NCBI GenBank assembly: GCA_002256205.1
Contig: NKIW01000005.1
Span: 62,001-126,000, forward strand
Length of the DNA: 64,000 nucleotides
From: Rhizobiales bacterium PAR1
Lineage (GTDB): Bacteria > Pseudomonadota > Alphaproteobacteria > Rhizobiales > Beijerinckiaceae
Direction: 5' to 3'
In this document: positions 17,038 through 25,223 of the stretch, one piece after another
Layout of the letters: every line of letters begins with the position of its first letter
Position numbering within the stretch: the stretch's first letter is position 1
Translations under genes and position numbers: made by a program
The notes under the pieces: generated by a model
Database searches by the model: none
What the model was told of the DNA's origin: nothing
Seen by the model: only the letters and a program-made list of their open reading frames with translations

Positions 17038-19164
17038 ATGGCCAGGGGGCAGGCACGCAAGGTGCGGCAGGAGCCGCGGTTCGAGGACGAATTCGGCGGG
17101 CGTGAAAGCGGTGAGCTTCGCGTTTCAGCGTCCGATCGGCCGACCCGTTCGCGCGCGCCGAAATCCACACCGCCCGATGAAAAGCCGCCGCGGCGGGGTC
17201 GAGAGCCACGTCGAACCCGCCCAAGAGGGCGCAGTTTTCTTGGTTTTCTCTTCTACTGGGGCTTCATAATGGGGCTCTGGGGGCTTGTCGCGGTTGCCGG
17301 CGTCGTTGGCTATTTCGCGATGAAACTGCCACCGATTGATCAGCTCGCGGTGCCCAAACGCCCGCCGAACATCGCGATCATGGCCTCGGATGGCACCCTG
17401 ATCGCCAATCGCGGCGAAATGGGTGGCTCCGCCGTGCCCATCGGCGAATTACCGCCCTATGTCGGGAAAGCCTTTGTTTCGATTGAGGATCGCCGGTTCT
17501 ATTCGCATTTCGGCATCGATATCATGGGTCTCGGGCGCGCTATTGTCCGAAACGTGATGCGCGGGCGCGCGGAGCAGGGCGCATCGACCCTCACCCAGCA
17601 GCTTGCGAAAAACGTCTTCCTTACACAAGAGCGCACGCTCTCCCGCAAGGTGCAGGAGGCGCTGCTCTCGCTCTGGCTGGAGCGGAACTACTCCAAGGAC
17701 CAGATCCTCGAACTCTACATGAACCGGGTCTATTTCGGCTCGGGTGCTTACGGCATCGAGGCCGCGAGCCAGAAATATTTCGGCAAATCCGCCCGTGCGC
17801 TCGCGCTTGGCGAGGCGGCGGTGATGGCAGGCCTTGTCCAGTCGCCCTCACGCCTGGCACCCAATCGTAATCCGGAAGGCGCGGCGGAACGCGGCACCCT
17901 CGTGCTCGCGAAGATGGTCGAATATGGCTACGTCACGCCCGAGATGGCCAAGCTCGCCAAAACCAATACCGCCGAAGCCAAGAAGCGCTCGCGGCCAGGC
18001 GCCGGCAACTATGTCGCCGACTGGATCATGGATGTGCTCGACGATTTCGTCGGCGTGATCGAGGGCGATGTCGTCGTCAAGACCACCATCGACCCCAAGG
18101 TACAGGCCATGGCCGAGCGTGCCATTGTCAATACTTTCGAACCAAAACGCCTCAAGCAGAATGTCGAGCAGGTCGCGCTGGTGGCAATGTCACCCGATGG
18201 TGCGGTGCGCGCGATGCTCGGCGGGCGGGATTACGCCGAAAGCCAGTTCAACCGCGCGGTGGCGGCCAAGCGCCAGCCGGGCTCCTCCTTCAAGCCGTTT
18301 GTCTACCTCGCGGCGCTTGAAAAGGGCCTGACGCCGGACACCATCCGCGAGGATGCACCGATCAACATCCGGGGATGGAAGCCGGAGAACTACACCCACG
18401 AGTATTTCGGCAATGTTACGCTGACGCAGGCGCTTTCGATGTCGCTCAATACCATCGCCGTGAAACTCAATGTCGAGGTTGGCCCCCGAGTCGTGGCGCG
18501 CACGGCGCAGCGTCTGGGCATCCATTCGCCGCTCAAGGCCAATGAATCGCTCGCGCTCGGCACCTCCGAGGTCTCGCCGATGGAAATGGCGACGGCCTAT
18601 GCCGCCTTCGCTAACGGCGGCACCGGCGTTATTCCGCATGCGATCCTTGAGGTGAAGGGGGCGAACGGCAAGGTAATTTACCGCCGTCAGCCGCAGAACC
18701 TCGGGCAGGTCGCGGACCCGCGCGTCATCGGCATGCTCAACCGCATGATGCGCGAAACGCTGGTGACCGGCACCGCCAAGCGCTCGGATATTCCGGGTTA
18801 TGCCGCAGGCGGCAAGACCGGGACCACGCAGGATTATCGCGATGCCTGGTTCGTCGGTTATACCGCTGATCTCGTCGCAGCGGTCTGGGTCGGCAATGAC
18901 GACGGCGATCTGATGAAAAAGGTCACAGGCTCCGGGCTTCCGGCGGAGGTCTGGGCCGACTTCATGCGCAATGCTCAGAAGGGGCTACCCTCGCGGCCTT
19001 TGCCCGGCACCCAGGACGCGGGCGGCCTGATGTCGTCGATCTTCAATTCAAACGAACCCGCACCGCTGCCGGCACCTGTCTCGCGTACGGTGGATCAGCC
19101 GGGCGCATGGGAAGGGCCGAGCGCCAAGGAGCGCAGCCTGCTGGATCGATTGTTCGGGCGTTAA
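17038..19164 (+). CDS. Class A penicillin-binding protein (PBP1A family)
   Basis: 708 residues. A basic, proline-rich cytoplasmic tail (about 75 residues) precedes a membrane anchor FYWGFIMGLWGLVAVAGVVG. The glycosyltransferase (GT51) domain has SIEDRRFYSHFGID and QGASTLTQQLAKN, the latter with its second catalytic region. The transpeptidase domain has the SxxK serine in PGSSFKPFVY, the SxN motif in SLNTIAV and GGKTGTTQDY. It polymerises and cross-links peptidoglycan in the periplasm. ATG 17038 is preferred over 17002. It converges with the MFS gene with a single base between stops. The 169 bp upstream show no clear terminator or promoter. Confidence 0.95.
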   Translation: MARGQARKVRQEPRFEDEFGGRESGELRVSASDRPTRSRAPKSTPPDEKPPRRGREPRRTRPRGRSFLGFLFYWGFIMGLWGLVAVAGVVGYFAMKLPPIDQLAVPKRPPNIAIMASDGTLIANRGEMGGSAVPIGELPPYVGKAFVSIEDRRFYSHFGIDIMGLGRAIVRNVMRGRAEQGASTLTQQLAKNVFLTQERTLSRKVQEALLSLWLERNYSKDQILELYMNRVYFGSGAYGIEAASQKYFGKSARALALGEAAVMAGLVQSPSRLAPNRNPEGAAERGTLVLAKMVEYGYVTPEMAKLAKTNTAEAKKRSRPGAGNYVADWIMDVLDDFVGVIEGDVVVKTTIDPKVQAMAERAIVNTFEPKRLKQNVEQVALVAMSPDGAVRAMLGGRDYAESQFNRAVAAKRQPGSSFKPFVYLAALEKGLTPDTIREDAPINIRGWKPENYTHEYFGNVTLTQALSMSLNTIAVKLNVEVGPRVVARTAQRLGIHSPLKANESLALGTSEVSPMEMATAYAAFANGGTGVIPHAILEVKGANGKVIYRRQPQNLGQVADPRVIGMLNRMMRETLVTGTAKRSDIPGYAAGGKTGTTQDYRDAWFVGYTADLVAAVWVGNDDGDLMKKVTGSGLPAEVWADFMRNAQKGLPSRPLPGTQDAGGLMSSIFNSNEPAPLPAPVSRTVDQPGAWEGPSAKERSLLDRLFGR

Positions 19165-19165
19165 T

Positions 19166-20470
19166 TCAGGCCGGCTTGCGCATCAGCGGCTGGATCGCGA
19201 GCGCCAGAAGCCCGAAAAGCGCAATGGTCCCGGCGAGAACGATCGGCCCCCGGTCGATATAGGCGCCGACCAATGTGCCAACGATCGCCGCAAAGCCCAT
19301 CTGGATCATGCCCAGCAGCGAGGAGACCGCGCCTGCACGCTCGGGGAAGGGCATCATCGCGCCAGCCATGCTCTGTGGCAGCGAAAAGCCGACCCCTGCG
19401 GAATAGATCACCATCGGCAGCGTGATTGACCATGGGCTGGCCGGCAGAGCGAGCACGCCCAGCAGCATGAGAAGGCCGCCGCCACTCTGGAGCAGAGCGC
19501 CCGTCAGCATCATGCGTCGCGCTTCGTTGTGAAGAGCCATGCGTTGCGCAATATAGCTCCCCGCGACGTAGCCGAACACCATGATCACGAAAGCAATTGC
19601 AAACCCCATCGGCGAGACGCCGAAATGCTGCTGATAGATGAAACTTGAGCCGGAAATGAAGGTGAATAGCCCGCAGTAAGTCGCGGCAGCGAGAAGGCCG
19701 AACGGCAGAAACCGCCGATCCGTGATCAATCCGGCGTAACCACCGAGCACCGCATTCACGCTGAAGGGCGCGAGCAGGCGCTGCGCAAGGGTTTCCGGCA
19801 GCTTGGCGCCGGCCCAGAAGGCAAGGCCGAGGGCCAGCACGCTGGTCGCGATGAAATTTGAGCGCCAGCCGAAGCTGATCTCCAGCACGACTCCCAGCAC
19901 CGGAGCAATCGCCGGCACGATGCCCATGATCGAGCCCATTCGAGCCAGTTCCTGCCCGGCGCGGCGCCCTTCATAGAGATCGCGCACGATGGCGCGCACG
20001 ATGACAAGTGGACCGGATGCCCCAAGCCCCTGCAACAGCCGACTGACGATCAGCACCTCAAGCGAAGGCGCGACAGAGGAGAGGGCGTTGGCAACACCAT
20101 AGAGCGCAAGTCCGGCCATCAGGATCGTCTTGCGGCCCTTGCGGTCCGAGAGCGGGCCATAAAGCGGAAGGCCCATTGCGTAACCCACGAGGTAGGCCGA
20201 AAGCGTCAGCTGTGCTTGTCCGCTCGTTGCGTTGAAATACCGCGCAATGGAGGGGAGCGAGGGCAGGTAAAGATCGGTCGAGAGCGGCCCGAGCGAGGTC
20301 ATAATCCCGAGCAGGATCGTCAGGGCGAAGGTGTTCGGCGAGAGGCGGGCCAAAAGGGGAGTCCGATTCGAGACGTCGTCCTCAGGGGCGACCGTAGAGG
20401 TGAAGGCTTGCACCGCTGCGGGTGAGCCAAGCTTCGGCGGTACGATACTCGGGGAAAATACGCGCGACAT
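19166..20470 (-). CDS. Bcr/CflA-type MFS multidrug exporter
   Basis: 434 residues, 12 predicted membrane segments. Seen: motif A GPLSDRKGRKTI after the second segment, SLGPLSTDLYLPSLP in the first segment as in Bcr/CflA proteins, and RLLQGLGASGPLVIVRAIVRD (motif B/C region). It probably exports small drugs by proton antiport. The listed start overlaps the upstream metallopeptidase gene by 89 bp. The first membrane segment begins about 45 residues in, so a later non-ATG start (TTG in the PLLARLS region) is possible. Confidence 0.88.
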   Translation of the reverse strand: MSRVFSPSIVPPKLGSPAAVQAFTSTVAPEDDVSNRTPLLARLSPNTFALTILLGIMTSLGPLSTDLYLPSLPSIARYFNATSGQAQLTLSAYLVGYAMGLPLYGPLSDRKGRKTILMAGLALYGVANALSSVAPSLEVLIVSRLLQGLGASGPLVIVRAIVRDLYEGRRAGQELARMGSIMGIVPAIAPVLGVVLEISFGWRSNFIATSVLALGLAFWAGAKLPETLAQRLLAPFSVNAVLGGYAGLITDRRFLPFGLLAAATYCGLFTFISGSSFIYQQHFGVSPMGFAIAFVIMVFGYVAGSYIAQRMALHNEARRMMLTGALLQSGGGLLMLLGVLALPASPWSITLPMVIYSAGVGFSLPQSMAGAMMPFPERAGAVSSLLGMIQMGFAAIVGTLVGAYIDRGPIVLAGTIALFGLLALAIQPLMRKPA

Positions 20471-21242
20471 TCCGCCAGTAGCGGACGGAGTGGTTCATTT
20501 CCAGCCGATGCGCGATTTCATGCGCCGCCAGATAATCAAGTACAAGGGGCGGCGCCAAAATAAGCCGCCAGGAAAATGCGAGATCGCCGCGCGAGGAGCA
20601 GGAGCCCCAGCGGCTGCGGGTATCCTTCACGGTAATCTTGCCGAAGATCACGCCAAGGGCCGCTGCATAGCGCGCGACCGCGATGGAAAGATCGCGCTCG
20701 GCCTCCGCCTTGAGAAAGCGCTCGACGCGGCCCGGCAGATGCACAGGATCGCCATGAACGACGAGCAGGCGCTCGCCGTTTTCCTCAACGATCCGCGTCT
20801 CGCCACGAAACGGCGCGCGATGCGTGATGCGGCAGTCTTCGCCCCGGATCGGCAGAACAGCGCCTTCGACAAAATCGATGCGCGCGGGTCGCGCCTGAAG
20901 CCGCGCTTTTAGCCAGCCGATGTGATCCGCGAGAAAGCGTTCTGCCCGGACTTTCCCCACCCCTCGCGGTAACGTGAGAGCAGGCTGGCCGCTGCGGCGG
21001 TCGATTTTCAGGATCATCCGACGGGCATCCTCGCGGATGCGAACGCCGACCGCGAGCGGCGCGCCCTCATGTTCAACGTAGAGCGTATCAAGCGTCTTCT
21101 GCCGCACGCGCGGGGTGGGCTTGAGAAACTCGGGCTTGAGAAAATCGAAAAACCCTCGTTGAGCCAAGTGCGTCTCCGCCGGAAACTCTCGGCCTTCGAA
21201 CAGGGCTACCCCTATCCTCTCGCGCCGAATCGGCACGAGCAT
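20382..21242 (-). CDS. YgjP-type (DUF45/WLM) metal-dependent hydrolase
   Basis: 286 residues from ATG 21242; an upstream extension to 21386 would overlap phaZ. Seen: the family signature DTRSRWGSCSSRGDLAFSW and the zinc motif AAHEIAHRLEMNHS (HExxH with a downstream His in the SVRYW context). N-terminal half: strand-rich region with ALTLPRGVGKVRAERFL. Presumed zinc metallopeptidase or hydrolase of unknown substrate. No strong Shine-Dalgarno is visible at 21242. The 3' end overlaps the MFS gene start, and both are likely co-transcribed with phaZ. Confidence 0.85.
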   Translation of the reverse strand: MLVPIRRERIGVALFEGREFPAETHLAQRGFFDFLKPEFLKPTPRVRQKTLDTLYVEHEGAPLAVGVRIREDARRMILKIDRRSGQPALTLPRGVGKVRAERFLADHIGWLKARLQARPARIDFVEGAVLPIRGEDCRITHRAPFRGETRIVEENGERLLVVHGDPVHLPGRVERFLKAEAERDLSIAVARYAAALGVIFGKITVKDTRSRWGSCSSRGDLAFSWRLILAPPLVLDYLAAHEIAHRLEMNHSVRYWRNVARIFPEYRTAEAWLTRSGASLHLYGRP

Positions 21243-21297
21243 AACGGATTCCGATCGGGAATGTCTCTTCCCGATCGACGGTTTCGCAGGGCCGGCC

Positions 21298-22581
21298 TTA
21301 GCGAACGGCGGCGAGCTTGCGCTTGGCCGGCTGGGCTGCGGCTGCACCCGAATTCGCTTCGGTGAACTCGACGATCTTCGGCGCAATGAACTTGCGGAAG
21401 CGCGAGCCGTTGAACACGCCGTAATGCCCGACGTCCTTCTGAAGATGGTAGAGATGCTTCTCTGCCGGAAGGTTCTTGCACAACGCGTGGGTAGCCTTGG
21501 TCTGGCCGACGCCGGAGATATCGTCGTTCTCGCCTTCGACCGTCATCAGCGCACAGCGTCGGACGGCGCCGAGATCGACCTTCTTATCGCGGTGCATCAT
21601 CTCGCCCTTCGGCAGCGAATGCTTCACGAACACGACATCGACGGTCTGGAGGTAGAACTCGGCCGTCAGATCCATCACGGCCATGTATTCGTCGTAGAAA
21701 TCGCGATGCTTCTCAGCGGAATCGCCGTCGCCATCGACAAGGTGGTTGAACATGTCCCAATGCGCGGTCATGTGGCGATCAAGATTCATCGCCATGAAGC
21801 CCGAGAGCTGGAGATAGCCCGGATAGACCTCGCGCATGATGCCCGGATGCGGGAACGGAACGCGGGCAATGCAATGCTTCTTGAACCAGTTGATGCCGCG
21901 CTTCTGGGCGAGCTTGTTGACCTCGGTCGGGCTCTCGCGGGTATCGATCGGCCCACCCATCAGGATCATCGAGCGCGGAATATGCGGATCATCCTCGGCT
22001 TCGAGGCGTGCAATCGCCGCCGCAACGGGCACCGAAGGCTGGCACACGGCCAGCACGTGAACATCCGGACCGAGATGGCGGATCATGTCTTTCACGTAGT
22101 CGACGTAATCGTCGAGGTCGAACTTGCCGGCGCTCATCGGCACGAGGCGCGCATCAACCCAATCGGTGATGTAGACTTCATGGCTCGGCAGGAAGGCCTC
22201 GACCGTCCCGCGCAGCAGGGTCGCAAAGTGGCCTGACATCGGCGCCACGATCAGCAGGCGCTGCTGCGGCTTGGCACCCTTCGGCAGGTTGCGTTCGAAA
22301 TGCAGCAGGCTGCAGAAGGTATTCTTCCACACCACGCGCTCGGTGACCTCGACCGTCTGACCGTTGATCTCGGTGGTCGGCAGGCCAAAGGCCGGCTTGC
22401 CATAGCGGCGGGTGGTGCGCTCGAAAAGCTCACACGCCGCCGAAACGGAACGACCGTAAGCCGTATGGGTCAGCGGGTTCATCGGATTGCGATAGAACAG
22501 TCCGACAGCATCGCTGGCCGCGCGTGCCGGGCCGAGAACCGCGTGCATCGCCTCGTAGAAAAAGTACCCGCTCTTCTGCAT
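21298..22581 (-). CDS. phaZ: Intracellular polyhydroxyalkanoate depolymerase
   Basis: 427 residues. It breaks down stored poly-3-hydroxybutyrate granules. Seen: the alpha/beta-hydrolase nucleophile Cys180 in LAVCQPSVPV (intracellular PhaZ uses Cys, as in Ralstonia PhaZ1 Cys183), the characteristic N-terminus GYFFYEAMHAVLGPAR, VYITDWVDARLVP, and the C-terminal catalytic His region DVGHYGVFNGSRF. Length fits the family. A TGC-N3-GCA element 153 bp upstream could be a PhaR-type site. The alanine/lysine-rich tail (AAAAQPAKRKLA) is unremarkable. Confidence 0.93.
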   Translation of the reverse strand: MQKSGYFFYEAMHAVLGPARAASDAVGLFYRNPMNPLTHTAYGRSVSAACELFERTTRRYGKPAFGLPTTEINGQTVEVTERVVWKNTFCSLLHFERNLPKGAKPQQRLLIVAPMSGHFATLLRGTVEAFLPSHEVYITDWVDARLVPMSAGKFDLDDYVDYVKDMIRHLGPDVHVLAVCQPSVPVAAAIARLEAEDDPHIPRSMILMGGPIDTRESPTEVNKLAQKRGINWFKKHCIARVPFPHPGIMREVYPGYLQLSGFMAMNLDRHMTAHWDMFNHLVDGDGDSAEKHRDFYDEYMAVMDLTAEFYLQTVDVVFVKHSLPKGEMMHRDKKVDLGAVRRCALMTVEGENDDISGVGQTKATHALCKNLPAEKHLYHLQKDVGHYGVFNGSRFRKFIAPKIVEFTEANSGAAAAQPAKRKLAAVR

Positions 22582-22733
22582 AACTGGAGAACCCCTTCGG
22601 CGTCTTCAATCCGCCTATCGTTTGATGAGGCAGTGTCACATCGTCAGGTTAAGAGACCAAGTTGACTTTTGGTCTGATCCTATCCGGAAGCCCTTGATCT
22701 TAGTGCTGTCCTTAATGGGGAGCAAATTGTTTT

Positions 22734-22742
22734 TGCATTGCA
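22734..22742. promoter_or_regulatory. Possible PhaR-type site upstream of phaZ
   Basis: TGCATTGCA fits TGC-N3-GCA, the half-strict form of the PhaR sites described in Paracoccus (CTGC-N3-GCAG). It lies in the 245-bp gap between phaZ and the TolC gene. The motif is short, and phaR is not in the window, so this is tentative. Confidence 0.25.
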
Positions 22743-22799
22743 GCATATCCGACTTTCGCAATGCTGCCATGAGCCTTCCGGGGAATCTCCGTCTTGTGC

Positions 22800-22833
22800 G
22801 GAGAAGAAATCACTCCGGAGAAGAAATCACTCC
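22800..22833. repeat. Perfect 17-bp tandem duplication at the 3' end of the TolC gene
   Basis: GGAGAAGAAATCACTCC occurs twice without spacer (22800-22816, 22817-22833). The second copy contains the TolC stop codon; the first duplicates the last codons and the stop in the 3' untranslated part. It looks like a recent slippage event. Confidence 0.8.
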
Positions 22834-24593
22834 TGGGCGATCATCTCGCAGAGTTTGCCGAGATTGCGCAGGATGCCGTATTGCGCGCGCATCTCCTCGA
22901 ACTCACCGTTCACGCGGTTCCGCTGCATGGTAAAAATTAGCATGTTCGAATCCAGAACCTCGAAAATCGTCCGCTTTCCGGCCTTGAACTGCTCGAGGTA
23001 GAGCGTGTTGACACTATTGGCGGTCGTAAGGCCCTGTGCGGCAGCGTCTCGCTTCGAACGGCTCGACGACATCGTGAGGTAGAAGCGTCTCAGATTCAGC
23101 GCCACGGTCTCGCGTTCGTCGAGCGCCTTGAAGGTGTTGGCCTGCTGGTTGGCGCGGATGCGGTCGGTCTGCGCCGCGAGCGTGCCGCCATCAAGAAGCT
23201 TGAACGAGACCGAGACCATAGCGCGCATGTCAAGTGCGCCCTGGCTGGCGGTCTTGCCGCCGATATAGTGCTTGTTCAGGCCATCACCCTGAAACTCGAT
23301 TTTCGGCAGGCCTTGCGCGTTCAGCCCGTCGATCTGGTGGTTGAACGCCACACCAGTGGCATCCATCGCGAGAAGTAACGGGTTCTGGCTGCGCGCCTGC
23401 GTGATCGCCTGCTCGATGGTTTTCGGCACCCTACCCGGCATGGCCTTCGGGCGCCGCACCTGCTGTGGTTCAAGGCTCGTCAGGCGGTGGAATTCGTCGA
23501 GCGCGGTCTGGTAGGCGGTCTTGATATCGGTCCGCAGTGCCTCGGTTTCAATGACTTTCGCCTGCACACGGTCGAGGTCTGCCTTGGTGCCGTTACCGCT
23601 CTGCTGGCTGAGGCGGATGAGATCGGCGAGCGCGCGCTGCTGGCTCACGGTGTGATCGATGAGCCCGATCAGCTCCTTCTGTTCCAGAAGGTTGAGGAAG
23701 GCATTGACGGTGCGCAGCGCGATATCCTCGGCCTGATCTGCAAGCTTGAGCTTTTCCGCATCGATCAGCGCCCGGTTGCGGGCGATTTCGGAGCGCGCCG
23801 AGCCGAAATCGTAGATCAACTGGCGGAAGGTGAAGCCGATATCGGTGCGCGCGGTGCCGGGGATATTGGCATGGTCGAACTGGGTCGGGTAATTGCCGTA
23901 GGTGCCTGCGGTGCTCTGCCCTGTGCCGGCGAAGACCTCCAGTGTTGGCTTCAGCGCGCCTTGCGAATAGCGCAAATCCGCACCGGAGCTTTGAACGCGG
24001 GCGGCCTGCGCACCCATCAAGGGATGACTGAGGACCGCGACGGCAACCGCGTGGCTCATCGAGAGACTGCGGACGCCTTTATCAGACGCGACCGGCTTGC
24101 CGGAAGCGACGCGGCCTTTGCCTGTCGATGCCTTCCGCAGTGCTTCGGCGCGCGGAACGGTCGTAACCGGCATGCCCTTGGCGGCAATATCCGCGAGTAA
24201 CCCGTTGGAGGCCTGCATTACCTCCGGCAGGACCGCGACCCGTTCAACCCTCGGTGTCGGGGCATCTGGCGGCAGACCATCGCTGACCGGGATGTTGCCC
24301 GGCTCCACATCGCGCGGGCCGGGGTCCGAGGGGATCGGCGTCAGGCGCGAAGCCTCAGGTGTGCTTCTGGGCGCGGTCGGAAGCGAGTTTGTGATGAGCG
24401 TGCTATCACTGGTCTCGGCGGAATCGCAGGCACCGGTCGCAGGCTCAAGGCTGGCTGGCGCGCAGAGCCCGAGGCTTGCCATGTCGCTGCCTGTCTTCAG
24501 GCAACCCGAGAGCAACAGCGCGATCAGGCAGACCGTTGCAAACCTTCCGGTTGCCGGGCGCATTCTGCTGTTCTGGCTTCCGGTCATCAGCAT
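22827..24593 (-). CDS. TolC-family outer-membrane channel with lipoprotein signal
   Basis: 588 residues. An N-terminal signal ends in the lipobox LLLSGC; starting at the internal ATG 24563 would put the Cys at residue 21, a more typical length, but neither start has a clear ribosome site. A long Pro/Ser/Thr-rich spacer (about residues 35-170) follows. Then comes a TolC/OEP domain beginning at SMSHAVAVAVLSHPLM, with coiled-coil repeats such as ALIDAEKLKLADQAEDIALRT and LYLEQFKAGKRTIFEVLDS. It is the outer-membrane exit duct for the type I system encoded just upstream. It is the last gene of the probable operon; the AT-rich 156 bp before it may hold an extra promoter. Confidence 0.87.
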   Translation of the reverse strand: MLMTGSQNSRMRPATGRFATVCLIALLLSGCLKTGSDMASLGLCAPASLEPATGACDSAETSDSTLITNSLPTAPRSTPEASRLTPIPSDPGPRDVEPGNIPVSDGLPPDAPTPRVERVAVLPEVMQASNGLLADIAAKGMPVTTVPRAEALRKASTGKGRVASGKPVASDKGVRSLSMSHAVAVAVLSHPLMGAQAARVQSSGADLRYSQGALKPTLEVFAGTGQSTAGTYGNYPTQFDHANIPGTARTDIGFTFRQLIYDFGSARSEIARNRALIDAEKLKLADQAEDIALRTVNAFLNLLEQKELIGLIDHTVSQQRALADLIRLSQQSGNGTKADLDRVQAKVIETEALRTDIKTAYQTALDEFHRLTSLEPQQVRRPKAMPGRVPKTIEQAITQARSQNPLLLAMDATGVAFNHQIDGLNAQGLPKIEFQGDGLNKHYIGGKTASQGALDMRAMVSVSFKLLDGGTLAAQTDRIRANQQANTFKALDERETVALNLRRFYLTMSSSRSKRDAAAQGLTTANSVNTLYLEQFKAGKRTIFEVLDSNMLIFTMQRNRVNGEFEEMRAQYGILRNLGKLCEMIAQE

Positions 24594-24749
24594 GACAGAG
24601 GCACTTTCACTCCCGACAGGGATCGGTAAGAATCAGGAAATCACAACCTAAAGTTAAATATAAAACTCTAAATAACAACTTAAGATTGTATTTATCATCT
24701 TGTCGAACTCGTTGTTCAGGCACGGAAAACAGGCTGGCTAGCCAGGAAA

Positions 24750-25187
24750 TCAGCCCGGTCGCGCGCCGATCATGCCGTTCTGGTTGTGTTTGACGAGAAA
24801 CGACTCCGCCGCCGGGCCACCGTGCGATGCCACCATGTGGTCGACGATGTCCTGCGCGACCATGTCATGGAACTGGATGCCGTAACTGCTGGTGCGTGTC
24901 GCGCGGATCACCCCGCGTGCCTTGAACGCATCGGTTTCGATAACAACCTCCTCGCCGAGCCGGTCGAGCAGGTAGAGGCTCGCGGGCCGGAAGGAACAAC
25001 CGCCGGCGGAAATCTCGAGCAACACACCATCGAAGCTGGCGCCGACCTCGATCACCTCCATTGTTCCCATGGCGACGCAGGCGTAGCGCTCATGCCGGCG
25101 CTGGAAATCGGCGGCATTGCGCACAAGGAAGCGCGGAATGAGGGATCGCCACGTCGGAATGCGATGCTTGTTGGGAGAGAGCTGCAT
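24750..25187 (-). CDS. PilZ-domain protein (probable c-di-GMP effector)
   Basis: 145 residues. A PilZ domain spans about 28-120: the arginine motif QRRHERY (RxxxR type) followed by EISAGGCSF at the place of the (D/N)xSxxG motif, with Glu instead of Asp/Asn. The protein ends in a short tail (VKHNQNGMIGARPG). PilZ proteins bind cyclic di-GMP and signal to partners. It lies 36 bp after the MotA/TolQ-like gene and before tolC, inside a type I secretion cluster, so control of adhesin secretion or display is the obvious hypothesis. Binding competence is plausible but not certain given the substitution. Confidence 0.8.
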   Translation of the reverse strand: MQLSPNKHRIPTWRSLIPRFLVRNAADFQRRHERYACVAMGTMEVIEVGASFDGVLLEISAGGCSFRPASLYLLDRLGEEVVIETDAFKARGVIRATRTSSYGIQFHDMVAQDIVDHMVASHGGPAAESFLVKHNQNGMIGARPG

Positions 25188-25223
25188 GGGATGGCCTTCC
25201 TAAGGCGAAATGGTCAATGGGTG

